DNA from: an uncultured Alphaproteobacteria bacterium
Lineage (GTDB): Bacteria > Pseudomonadota > Alphaproteobacteria > CAAHEQ01 > UBA3637
NCBI GenBank assembly: GCA_944392125.1
Contig: CALXVP010000004.1
Location: forward strand, 52,979-116,978
Direction of reading: 5' to 3'
Length of the DNA stretch: 64,000 nt
Shown here: positions 36,730-44,062 of the stretch, piece by piece
Numbering within the stretch: position 1 is the first letter of the stretch
Layout of the letters: each line of letters begins with the position of its first letter
Translations under genes and position numbers: made by a program
The notes under the pieces: model-generated
What the model was told of the DNA's origin: nothing
The model's input: only the letters and a program-made list of their open reading frames with translations
Databases searched by the model: none

Positions 36730-37264
36730 ACAAAACACACCTTATAAAGGAAACGACAGTGAGTTGTTAGCATTAAAAGAAAATACCACCCGATTGGTGT
36801 ATGAAATCAATATGTCTTTTCCAGACAAAAGAGTGGAAATTCATCAACAGATTTTGCCTAAACTTTTTAAAAAATTGGGAATAAACAGTTGGTTTGAATT
36901 TCCATTAAACTGTGACTATGGTTGTTTTACCGAGATTGGAAACGATTGTTATTTCAATCATCATTTATCTATTGGAGATGGCGGAAAAATCAAAATCGGC
37001 AATAATGTGATAGTTGGTCCCTATGTTGGTATTTATACAGCCCAACATCCCTTGAATTCAGAGCAACGCAAAGAAGGTTGGCAAACGGTTCAAGATATTA
37101 CAATCGGCAATAATGTATGGATTGGGGCAAATGTAACAATTTTGTCGGGCGTTACCATTGGAGATAATGCAGTTATCGGTGCCGGTAGTGTCGTTACAAA
37201 AGACATTCCAACCAATACTTTGGCCTACGGAGTTCCCTGTAAAGTCATTCGGAAAATAAAATAA
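36722..37264 (+). CDS. hexapeptide-repeat O-acetyltransferase (Maa/LacA-like)
   Basis: 180 residues using a TTG start at 36722 with AAGGAGG upstream. A mixed N-terminal helix region leads to the left-handed beta-helix, with repeated IGNNV, ITIGNNVWIGANVTI and VTIGDNAVIGAGSVVTKDI and the catalytic His region YTAQHPL. It acetylates sugars or similar hydroxyl acceptors from acetyl-CoA. It overlaps the phosphatase stop, so the two are coupled. Confidence 0.85.
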   Translation: MIKQNTPYKGNDSELLALKENTTRLVYEINMSFPDKRVEIHQQILPKLFKKLGINSWFEFPLNCDYGCFTEIGNDCYFNHHLSIGDGGKIKIGNNVIVGPYVGIYTAQHPLNSEQRKEGWQTVQDITIGNNVWIGANVTILSGVTIGDNAVIGAGSVVTKDIPTNTLAYGVPCKVIRKIK

Positions 37265-37270
37265 TAATCT

Positions 37271-37711
37271 TTATTCTTGTCTTTCTGAATAATATTTTTT
37301 AGCCCAAACACTTTGCAAAGCCTGCAATGTGGTTGGAGCGATTTTTTCAAATGGCAGTTTATCCTTGCTAAAAAATTGCATATCGGTACATTTAGACGGT
37401 TCCAGATTTTGCAATTCACCTTTAAAATCTTTTATGAGGAAATAAAAATCCATCCGTTTGTTATCACCGACCAAATTATGAACAATGTGAGCAAACTCAA
37501 CATCCTTGATGTCTACATCAATTCCCAGTTCTTCTTTGGCTTCTCGGACAATGGCTTGAGTAGCGGTTTCATTTTCTTCTATATGGCCGGCCGGCAATAC
37601 CCACCATCCATCTTTGAAATAACCGTCCGTCCGATAGAACAATAAGATTTTATCGTCTTGCTCCAAAATAAAACTGACACTAGCATTAAATTTGACCCGT
37701 TCAGACATCAC
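37271..37711 (-). CDS. Nudix hydrolase
   Basis: 146 residues. Nudix box: GHIEENETATQAIVREAKEELGID (G5 to E-E-L core intact). It would hydrolyse a nucleoside diphosphate linked to another moiety; the substrate is not evident. GGAGG lies before the ATG and a promoter of its own at 37730-37758. It is the last of five same-strand genes descending from the SLOG gene and converges on the acetyltransferase with a gap of 6 bases. Confidence 0.85.
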   Translation of the reverse strand: MMSERVKFNASVSFILEQDDKILLFYRTDGYFKDGWWVLPAGHIEENETATQAIVREAKEELGIDVDIKDVEFAHIVHNLVGDNKRMDFYFLIKDFKGELQNLEPSKCTDMQFFSKDKLPFEKIAPTTLQALQSVWAKKYYSERQE

Positions 37712-37729
37712 TTCCTCCGTTTAGACTAA

Positions 37730-37758
37730 ATTATAAAACATCTTAAAAAGAAAGTCAA
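37730..37758 (-). promoter_or_regulatory. promoter of the Nudix gene
   Basis: On the minus strand, TTGACT (37758-37753) and TATAAT (37735-37730), spacer 17. Confidence 0.65.
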
Positions 37759-37762
37759 AAAA

Positions 37763-38245
37763 TTAAATGCTCTCTATCATTTCAACAGGTTTGTTTTCTT
37801 TTTTTGCTTTCTCTAATAAAATGGGCAAGTATTTCTTTTCGTATTCATGACTCCACCGTAAAAGACGGAACAGCGTAATCGGATTTTCACGGTGCTTTTT
37901 AGGCTCAATATGAAACATTCGGCGGATAGAACGTTTTATTATTCGATACTGCCTTAGTCGGCGGGGCGGTTTTAAAATTATGACTTTATCGGCTTGTTCA
38001 ATAACGAGTATAATCCAATCTTGGAAATAAACCCCTTCTAAAATCCAATCTTTATTTTCAGATAGGATTTGGTTTAACAAGGCTAATCTTTCTTCTTTGG
38101 AACGACGCAGATTAAATGCATTCGGGCGATTAATCCACTTAACCTCATCTAAATCAAAACAAGGTATATTTAATTCTTGCGATAATTTTTTGGCATAGGT
38201 GGTTTTGCCACTCCCCGGTCCACCCGAAATATAAATTTTAGGCAT
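37763..38245 (-). CDS. P-loop kinase (adenylate-kinase-like/FlaR-like)
   Basis: 160 residues. Walker A is GGPGSGKTTYAKKL, followed by CFDLDEVKW, ILEGVYFQDW, and the Arg-rich lid PPRRLRQYRIIKRSIRR. These are features of the small DNA-topology-modulation (FlaR) type nucleotide kinases. The real phosphate acceptor is unknown. GGGAGG is upstream. It lies 44 bases downstream of the GNAT gene on the same strand. Confidence 0.8.
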   Translation of the reverse strand: MPKIYISGGPGSGKTTYAKKLSQELNIPCFDLDEVKWINRPNAFNLRRSKEERLALLNQILSENKDWILEGVYFQDWIILVIEQADKVIILKPPRRLRQYRIIKRSIRRMFHIEPKKHRENPITLFRLLRWSHEYEKKYLPILLEKAKKENKPVEMIESI

Positions 38246-38289
38246 AAACTTCCTCCCATTTAAAAATTAATAAAATAATTTCAACTTTC

Positions 38290-38775
38290 CTATAACTCTT
38301 TTTCAAAACGGATGAGTGGAACATCAAGTTTCCAAAAGTTTTTACTCGGAGCGTTTGTTTTTATCATCCCTTGTTTTTGATAAAAACCAATGGAAGGTCC
38401 ATCCTTGATTGTCCACACAATTAACTTATTATAGCCGTCTTCTTTTTTTAATCGGCAAATCTCTTTCATTAAAGCGCTTCCGACACCTTGTTTTTGAAAG
38501 TCAGGATGAACATAAAGCATTTGAATTTCAACAGTTCTTTCTTCCGGATATTCAAGAGTTAAAAATCCAACAACGTGATTTTCTGTTTCGGCAACATAAT
38601 ATTCAACTTCTTTAATACGATTAGCTGTTCGTTCTATCACCGCTTCATCAAAAGGCATATTGTCCAGAAAATCATCAGGTAAATATCCTCGATAACAGGC
38701 TTGGTAAGCATGATAGTGGGCGGATTTTATATCTCTGGCATCGTTTGGGATAGCCTTACGAATTTTTAATTGCAT
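38290..38775 (-). CDS. GNAT family N-acetyltransferase
   Basis: 161 residues. The acetyl-CoA-binding motif is VHPDFQKQGVGSALMKEI, with the preceding strand VEIQMLYV and the late FYQKQGM. It transfers an acetyl group to an amine. The start overlaps the end of the kinase-ASCH gene by 20 bases. Target unknown. Confidence 0.85.
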   Translation of the reverse strand: MQLKIRKAIPNDARDIKSAHYHAYQACYRGYLPDDFLDNMPFDEAVIERTANRIKEVEYYVAETENHVVGFLTLEYPEERTVEIQMLYVHPDFQKQGVGSALMKEICRLKKEDGYNKLIVWTIKDGPSIGFYQKQGMIKTNAPSKNFWKLDVPLIRFEKEL

Positions 38776-39646
38776 CTAAAATCTCCTCTACTTGATTGGG
38801 ATAGAGTTTTTTTGTTTCAGGAACTCCTAAATGCTGAGCAAATAAAATGGGCGTATCCAAAGTAATATCTGGATAATGAACACGCATTTGTTTTAAGGCC
38901 GATTCCATATCTGGTGTATGCTCATCGAAACCATCTATTTCTAATGCTTGACGTAAAGGGACATAATACACATGAGTCACATAAACCACCTCTGCCCATT
39001 GTTCTTTCGGACAGTCTTTATAAACCAAAAATCCCTTATGAACAAATCCTTCATTCAAACGAAATGTAGAAGTCTTTTCGCCATTTAACAAAGCCGGCCA
39101 ACGCTTTTCAACTAAATGTAGCCACTGCTGTTTTGGGGAAAGCGCGTGTTCAATAAAACCTTTAATAACTTCGGCAGTTTCTTTGGGTGTTTGATTGTCA
39201 TTGTTGATGATAAAGTCGGAGTATGGACGATTTTGATATCCTTCCTCATACATCTCTTTGATTCTGTTTCGTTCCCAATCATCTAGTTCCCGTTCGCCAC
39301 GATTCTTTAAACATTCTTCCAAACTGGGGGCAAGGGTGATATTTATAAAACGAGTGTTTTCATCCGCCATAGAGGACCATGTTTTATAACTATTTTCACT
39401 GATGGGATAGGCAAATATAACCGTTTCGTATTGACGAGATTGTTTCAATGCTAAGAGTGTTTCATTTAGGCGTTTTTGACGTTCTGCCCAACCATCCTGT
39501 ATAGAAAGTCCCAATTTTGCTTCCTCTTCGTCACTCATCAACTCATCCACTTCAATAAAAGTGGCATTGGGCAACAGATTTACCAAAATCTTGGAAACTG
39601 TTGTCTTTCCTGAATTGATTGGTCCATTAATATTCAGTATTAACAT
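38756..39646 (-). CDS. P-loop kinase fused to an ASCH domain
   Basis: 296 residues. The N-terminal half is a kinase with Walker A GPINSGKTTVSKIL, DELMSDEE and a helical lid. The C-terminal half, from about 175, is ASCH-like: RWPALLNGEKTSTFRLNEGFVHKGFLV (start and end diagnostic). ASCH domains bind RNA or modified nucleotides, so the protein may phosphorylate a nucleotide or RNA-derived substrate. AAGGAG precedes the ATG. It follows the SLOG gene by 62 bases on the same strand. Confidence 0.8.
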   Translation of the reverse strand: MLILNINGPINSGKTTVSKILVNLLPNATFIEVDELMSDEEEAKLGLSIQDGWAERQKRLNETLLALKQSRQYETVIFAYPISENSYKTWSSMADENTRFINITLAPSLEECLKNRGERELDDWERNRIKEMYEEGYQNRPYSDFIINNDNQTPKETAEVIKGFIEHALSPKQQWLHLVEKRWPALLNGEKTSTFRLNEGFVHKGFLVYKDCPKEQWAEVVYVTHVYYVPLRQALEIDGFDEHTPDMESALKQMRVHYPDITLDTPILFAQHLGVPETKKLYPNQVEEILDAIKNS

Positions 39647-39708
39647 TAAAACTCCTTGTGATTGCTTTCATCCTAACCAAACCGCACATAAAAGTCAATC
39701 CTTTGGGG

Positions 39709-40158
39709 CTAAATATACTCGGCCAGGTTGATGATTTTCTTTTTGTGTTTTCGGGCTTTTTCGACAGCCTTATAAGCACCACCGGAATTGTGAGTGATAT
39801 AGCAAACAATGTAATCCGCATTCTTGGTGATGTAGTCGTTTCTCCGTAAAATGGCAACTTGCGGTGGGGCGTTGGCCACTTCATCGGGGTATATCAGGTC
39901 ATAATCTTGCGCCTCAACCCACTCCATTTTGGCATCACTTGGATGATACGCCGGAAGCAAACACAGGGAAATCCCTCTAAACTCCTTTTTTAATTCTTTC
40001 AAGGTAAGGCGCGCCATACAGTCAAATGTGCCTTGCTCGCACAGCCAAAATTCATCTACCCCTTGGGCTATTAAATCTCTGATAACTTCCTCTAAATGTC
40101 GCTCTATGTTGCTGGACATAGGGGTATCGCGGTGGCCGAAAAAAGCGCAAATGCTCAA
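39709..40158 (-). CDS. SLOG-superfamily protein with structured RNA leader (copy 1)
   Basis: 149 residues, starting with TTG at 40158 (ACAGG at about -13). A Rossmann-like opening, SICAFFGHRDTP, and DEFWLCEQGTFDCMARLTLKELK resemble YpsA/DUF1273-type SLOG proteins, which are proposed to bind nucleotide-derived ligands. A paralogue of similar length is at 55183-55635 (similar FFGHR, EFW, GxFD and GGAY motifs). Upstream is a 205-nt structured leader. It probably heads the group GNAT, kinases and ASCH downstream. Biochemical role unknown. Confidence 0.75.
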   Translation of the reverse strand: MSICAFFGHRDTPMSSNIERHLEEVIRDLIAQGVDEFWLCEQGTFDCMARLTLKELKKEFRGISLCLLPAYHPSDAKMEWVEAQDYDLIYPDEVANAPPQVAILRRNDYITKNADYIVCYITHNSGGAYKAVEKARKHKKKIINLAEYI

Positions 40159-40171
40159 ACTGAATACCTGT

Positions 40172-40376
40172 CAGCCCAAACAAAACACCGCCAGAAGGCG
40201 GTGGGTGTTGTTAACTACGAATCTTATGAAAAGTAGCCCGGTTTATTCGAGCGTGCCTTATGTCGCCGGCACCCACCAAACGGTGAGATGCCCACTAACA
40301 AAGAAACTTTTAATAATACAAAAGTCCCTTGCCCACGAGAATCAGGGTTTGTACTCCCTTGTTAGAACTTGGGCTG
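40172..40376 (-). ncRNA. candidate cis-regulatory RNA, copy 1
   Basis: Reading the minus strand 5' to 3': a closing stem (CAGCCCAA 40376-40369 with TTGGGCTG 40179-40172). Next is a hairpin GGCATCTCACC...GGTGGGTGCC (40292-40268). Its 3' arm can instead pair, eight bases, with CACCCACC at 40207-40200. A CTAC/GTAG hairpin (40238-40215) follows, and a terminator-like hairpin CACCGCC-TTCT-GGCGGTG plus T run (40203-40182) lies 14 bases or so before the TTG start codon region. Same order and spacing as copy 2. I do not recognise a known riboswitch class. Confidence 0.72.
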
Positions 40377-40390
40377 TCCTAACAGAACTG

Positions 40391-40419
40391 ATTATATACG
40401 AAGAACGTTCAAAAAACAA
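40391..40419 (-). promoter_or_regulatory. promoter of the SLOG leader, copy 1
   Basis: Minus strand TTGTTT (40419-40414) and TATAAT (40396-40391), spacer 17. Transcription would start just before the closing stem. Confidence 0.65.
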
Positions 40420-40427
40420 GACCTATT

Positions 40428-40673
40428 TTATTTTTTTTTGAGCCGGTACTCCTTGGCAAGGTCCGCTTTCATTTGTTTATAACGTGCGACCATTTGTTCT
40501 AATTTGTGTTGCATACGGGTCAGATTTCGCGCCTGTTTTATGGGAAGAGGAATACCGTAAGCCTGCTTCAGATGGGTTTCAATATATGTCAAAATCCGGC
40601 CGGCATGGTAATAAACCATCGTAAAGTTTGTCCGATTGCTGGGTTTAATGTCCTCATACTTGCGCATTTTCAT
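40428..40673 (-). CDS. small basic hypothetical protein
   Basis: 81 residues, helical and strongly basic (ARNLTRMQHKLEQMVARYKQMKADLAKEYRLKKK). GAAAGG lies ahead of the ATG. It ends a few bases before the SLOG promoter and is on the same strand, so read-through is possible. A nucleic-acid-binding role is plausible from charge but nothing more can be said. Confidence 0.5.
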   Translation of the reverse strand: MKMRKYEDIKPSNRTNFTMVYYHAGRILTYIETHLKQAYGIPLPIKQARNLTRMQHKLEQMVARYKQMKADLAKEYRLKKK

Positions 40674-40755
40674 CAGTTTTCCTTTCGTTGCAACACAATG
40701 AATGCTTGGAAAAACGAAGAAGTCCAGTCAATTATGAAAAAATAGTGCAAGAACC

Positions 40756-40784
40756 TTGTAATTTATAAAGCTTTCGGATAGAAT
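40756..40784 (+). promoter_or_regulatory. promoter of the DUF5655-type gene
   Basis: TTGTAA at 40756-40761 and TAGAAT at 40779-40784, spacer 17. Confidence 0.6.
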
Positions 40785-40815
40785 GTAAAAAATCTTTAAA
40801 AGAAAGGGATGCAAT

Positions 40816-41736
40816 ATGTCAGATTTAAAATTGTTCAGCATCAAAACAGGAAAGGCTGTTGAAGTAAATAGTTCCATTGTTGCAAAAGAAAGAAATATTC
40901 AACGACTTGTTGAGGAAAACTGTGAAACATTGTTGAACGTTCGCTTTTTAAAAACAGAACACATGTTTAAAGCAGATGATGGTCATAATGCACGCATTGA
41001 TACACTGGGATTAGATGAAAATAATTGCCCGGTAATTATTGAATATAAAAGGGATGGAAAAGATACAGTTATCAATCAAGGGTTGTTTTATATGGATTGG
41101 TTGGTAAAGCATCCGAAAGATTTTGCTTGGCTTGTTTTGGAAAAATTCGGTAAAAAAATTGCAGATGATATTGATTGGACACAACCTCGTTTAATTTGTA
41201 TTGCTCAAGATTTTAGTCGTTATGATGAATTTGCCATCAAGCAAATGCAAAAAAATATTGATTTAATCCGTTATCGTATATATGAAAATGATCATTTATT
41301 ATTTGAATTGGTTAATACTTCCAGTGATGAAAATACAAATATTACTCACAATACTTCCAAAAAAGAAAGTAGTATAAATAAAAGGGTAAAAACCGTAACG
41401 GATAAATTAGAGACAGCCTCTTCTGAGATAAAATCTTTATATAATGAATTGGATGACTATTTATTGTCTTTAGGAGAAGATGTTCAAAAAAATATATTGA
41501 TGCACTACATTGCATACAGACGGTTAAAAAACTTTGCTTCAGTAGAAATTCATAAAAATAATATTTTAATTTTTGTAAATGTTGATGCCGATAACATAAT
41601 GATAGAAAAAGGTTTTACTCGTGATGTTCGTAATATTGGACACTTTGGAACGGGAAAACTAGAAATAACAATTAAAAATCTTACCGATTTGGAAAAAGCA
41701 AAAACATTAATAGAAAAAAGCTTGGCTACTTCTTAA
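40816..41736 (+). CDS. PD-(D/E)XK nuclease-like protein with DUF5655-type C-terminus
   Basis: 306 residues. Residues about 35-90 include ERNIQRLVEENCETLLNVRFL and ARIDTLGLDENNCPVIIEYKRD, the D...ExK pattern of a RecB/NucS-like nuclease core. A linker rich in Asn/Ser/Lys leads to a C-terminal domain (IKSLYNELDDYLLSLGEDV...YIAYRRLKNFASVEI) of the DUF5655 kind. Such proteins are usually defence or mobile-element linked. AAAGGGATG lies before the ATG. Nuclease activity is inferred from motif only. Confidence 0.7.
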   Translation: MSDLKLFSIKTGKAVEVNSSIVAKERNIQRLVEENCETLLNVRFLKTEHMFKADDGHNARIDTLGLDENNCPVIIEYKRDGKDTVINQGLFYMDWLVKHPKDFAWLVLEKFGKKIADDIDWTQPRLICIAQDFSRYDEFAIKQMQKNIDLIRYRIYENDHLLFELVNTSSDENTNITHNTSKKESSINKRVKTVTDKLETASSEIKSLYNELDDYLLSLGEDVQKNILMHYIAYRRLKNFASVEIHKNNILIFVNVDADNIMIEKGFTRDVRNIGHFGTGKLEITIKNLTDLEKAKTLIEKSLATS

Positions 41737-41817
41737 ATTTCCTCCAAGTGGCCTTTACTTCGCAACTGTAGTCTGGTGATGGATATGGGGTGCGAGGTTG
41801 GATGTAGAGAAAAGCGC

Positions 41818-41910
41818 CTAAATAAGGCACTTTTTGATTCTCTTATTTTTCAATACGGTTAAGAGCTTTGGCAGGATGATTTGCGCCAAGAGTTTAAGTT
41901 GTTTTTCCAT
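41818..41910 (-). CDS. 30-residue amphipathic peptide
   Basis: GAAAGG lies 7 bases before the ATG at 41910, and a hairpin with a T run (GTGCCTTATTTAGGCGC then TTTTC) overlaps the stop, so this looks like a real mini-gene. The peptide, EKQLKLLAQIILPKLLTVLKN plus a basic tail (read as LAQIILPKLLTVL and KNKRIKK), would form a cationic membrane-active helix. It resembles the 32-residue peptide at 20650. A type I toxin-like role is possible but no antisense RNA was identified. Confidence 0.45.
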   Translation of the reverse strand: MEKQLKLLAQIILPKLLTVLKNKRIKKCLI

Positions 41911-42436
41911 GTATTATCCTTTCAGTTGATGACATCACCATACATGCTTTTATTTTCAGATTTATCAACTTATATTTTCAAGACGTGCATTTTTGACGAT
42001 AACCAACACTATTTTTGCATACAAGTCATTTACAAAATGCCCAAAAAGTAAATGAATATATACTGTTTTCCGTAGAAAATGAAAAAATCTCCACCAAAAA
42101 TTTTTATCGTCCGCATTTTGCGGACTTTTTTTATAAAAAGTATCTTTTAAAATAACCGTTTTAATTGTATTAAAAACTTTTGAGACGGATAATTTTTACG
42201 GCGAAATTTCTTTAATTCAAAAAGGGTATTTAGTTGTTGGCCTGTTAAAAAGAGGATGTAACAAAGGAAGTATTTGGATTTTCATTCTGGAAATAATTTC
42301 CATATCCCTCGAATCTGATGCAGGGGAACTTAACCAGTGGCTTCGGCAATTCGTCGGCGATGGAGAGTTATATCACCTTGTCCGAGTATTTTTGCATATA
42401 CACAGGTAAGTTTAGGTTGTCTGTTTACTTATTTTT
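41911..42436. other. intergenic region
   Basis: Mostly AT-rich sequence upstream of the mini-gene. It holds one clear terminator (42109-42132) and, at about 42300-42410, a short open stretch without start codon that I could not assign. Nothing else seen. Confidence 0.4.
42109..42132 (+). terminator. rho-independent terminator
   Basis: GTCCGCA-TTT-TGCGGAC followed by seven T. The gene it serves is not obvious; the nearest plus-strand gene ends 370 bases upstream, so an unannotated small RNA could end here. Confidence 0.75.
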
Positions 42437-42982
42437 TTATCGTTTATATAACCCTGTTAATGTGCCTTGTCCAATAGCATGCTTTTTTATTTCCGTTTCA
42501 ATTTCTTTCGGCGTGGCCTCTTTGGATATTTTTAAGCTTTCCGTGTCAAGCGCATAAACTGTGAAATTGTAGCGATGTTGTCCTGACGGCGGACAAGGAC
42601 CTCCATATCCCAAAGTCTGAAAATCACTTTGCAGTTCCGTTGCATTTTGTATTTTTTGACCTTTTTCAAAGCCGGTTGTATTTGTCGGAATATTAATGAC
42701 AAGCCAATGATAAAACCCGTTGACTCGCGGAGCATCCGGATCATGCATAATCAATGCAAAACTTTTTGTATTTGCAGGAAAATTCGTCCACTTTATATCG
42801 GGTGATATATTTTGCCCACCGCATTTTTCGTAAACGTATTCTTGCGGTATTGCGGTATTATGTTTAAAAGAGTTTGAATAGACTGACATAGGTGAATCAC
42901 CTGTCGACTGTTGTGCGATTGCTACGCCGATAAATAGCAAATTGCCGAAAATCGGAATCATAAACTTTGATACAAGATTCAT
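42437..42982 (-). CDS. exported YbhB/YbcL-like (PEBP family) protein
   Basis: 181 residues. A signal peptide (FMIPIFGNLLFIGVAIAQQ) is followed by the PEBP fold: CGGQNISPDIKWTNFP, FALIMHDPDAPRVNGFYHWLVINIP (first part diagnostic), GYGGPCPPSGQHRYNFTVYAL. Bacterial members bind phospholipid or small anions; function generally unclear. The protein should be periplasmic. Confidence 0.88.
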   Translation of the reverse strand: MNLVSKFMIPIFGNLLFIGVAIAQQSTGDSPMSVYSNSFKHNTAIPQEYVYEKCGGQNISPDIKWTNFPANTKSFALIMHDPDAPRVNGFYHWLVINIPTNTTGFEKGQKIQNATELQSDFQTLGYGGPCPPSGQHRYNFTVYALDTESLKISKEATPKEIETEIKKHAIGQGTLTGLYKR

Positions 42983-43098
42983 TTAACCCCCTTTGTCTGA
43001 ATGAGCTGGATGTTTGTTCCCTCCTTAAATAAGGGTATCTGATTTTTTATAAGATTGCAAGATGGATTATTAAAAAGTAAAGGGAGATGTTGTTTCAT

Positions 43099-43135
43099 AA
43101 AAAAACGGTTACACGAAAAGAGATAACCGTTTTTT
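43099..43135 (-). terminator. terminator of the ferredoxin gene
   Basis: AAAAAACGGTTA...TAACCGTTTTTT, symmetrical and flanked by A and T runs, just after the stop of the gene at 43143. Confidence 0.75.
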
Positions 43136-43142
43136 CCTCTTC

Positions 43143-43844
43143 TTATGATAAATTAGTTGGTGCGTTTTTCTGCCTTTTTTGAGCCTCGTTAATCAGTTTG
43201 TAAGCAATACACTTTTTCGGGCAGACGCTGACGCATGTCAGACAGTTAATGCAGTTAGGATGACGGATGAATTGATTTCTTTCAATTTTAATATTCATCG
43301 GGCATTTTTTATCGCAAAGATGGCAGTGAATACATTTACTTTCATCACGTGTAATTCCAAAAATCCGCAACACGCTGAATAATCCGTAATGTGCGCCTTT
43401 TGTGCAAAAATAGTTGCAAAACGGTCTGTCAATAAACAGTGAGGCCAAAACAAAAATGCCTAAGATAATGCCGGCCGTTAATGTCAACTTTCCTGAGAAA
43501 AAATCGTGATTAAATACTTTTCGGGCATTTAAAAAGGCGAATACAATTCCTACAACCCCTAACGCATACAAAACATATCTGGAAAGTTGTAAATACTTTT
43601 GATATTTATCGGGGACTTGGTAACGCGGTAACTTTAAAAAGCGTGCGAGTTTTGCAAGCCAGTCTTGAAGTGCGCCGAAAGGACAGACCCAACCGCAAAA
43701 GAATACACCTACCAGTAATATTGTTAAGAAAAGATATTTGCCGACGGGATTATATTGTGGCATAAAAGCCAAAACCAATCCCGACATAAAAATGGCTTGA
43801 ACAATAAACCTTAATGTCTGAATATGTTTACGATTAAATTTCAT
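43143..43844 (-). CDS. NapH/CcoG-like polyferredoxin membrane protein
   Basis: 233 residues with about four membrane helices. CGWVCPFGALQDW and CNYFCTKGAHYG are the cytoplasmic cysteine motifs of the NapH/NosR/RdxA group, and two 4Fe-4S clusters follow (CIHCHLCDKKCP, CINCLTCVSVCPKKC). It would pass electrons across or along the inner membrane. No nitrate reductase or oxidase genes are adjacent, so the partner is unknown. Confidence 0.85.
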   Translation of the reverse strand: MKFNRKHIQTLRFIVQAIFMSGLVLAFMPQYNPVGKYLFLTILLVGVFFCGWVCPFGALQDWLAKLARFLKLPRYQVPDKYQKYLQLSRYVLYALGVVGIVFAFLNARKVFNHDFFSGKLTLTAGIILGIFVLASLFIDRPFCNYFCTKGAHYGLFSVLRIFGITRDESKCIHCHLCDKKCPMNIKIERNQFIRHPNCINCLTCVSVCPKKCIAYKLINEAQKRQKNAPTNLS

Positions 43845-43986
43845 TTGATATTCCCTTATTTCTTGCCAGATGCATACAAATATACTCCTAAGACCAAGAG
43901 ATGTAAAGAGTGTTTTTAGGGCGTAATCCCATTTTTTTTATGCGGTATTTATGAAATGATGCAACCGTTAAGTATGGTTATTTTTA

Positions 43987-44015
43987 TTGACAAAATAATG
44001 AGATTTTGATACATT
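43987..44015 (+). promoter_or_regulatory. promoter of the giant gene
   Basis: TTGACA at 43987-43992 and TACATT at 44010-44015, spacer 17. Confidence 0.6.
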
Positions 44016-44062
44016 AATTCTATATTGAATAAAGTCTGGTTCCTTGAGGAGAGAATTCAAAA

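Noticed and set aside
42300..42412. Possible gene remnant (EWLRQF/ELYHLVRVF-like frame)
   Set aside because: Too short, without start codon, and I could not relate it to a family.
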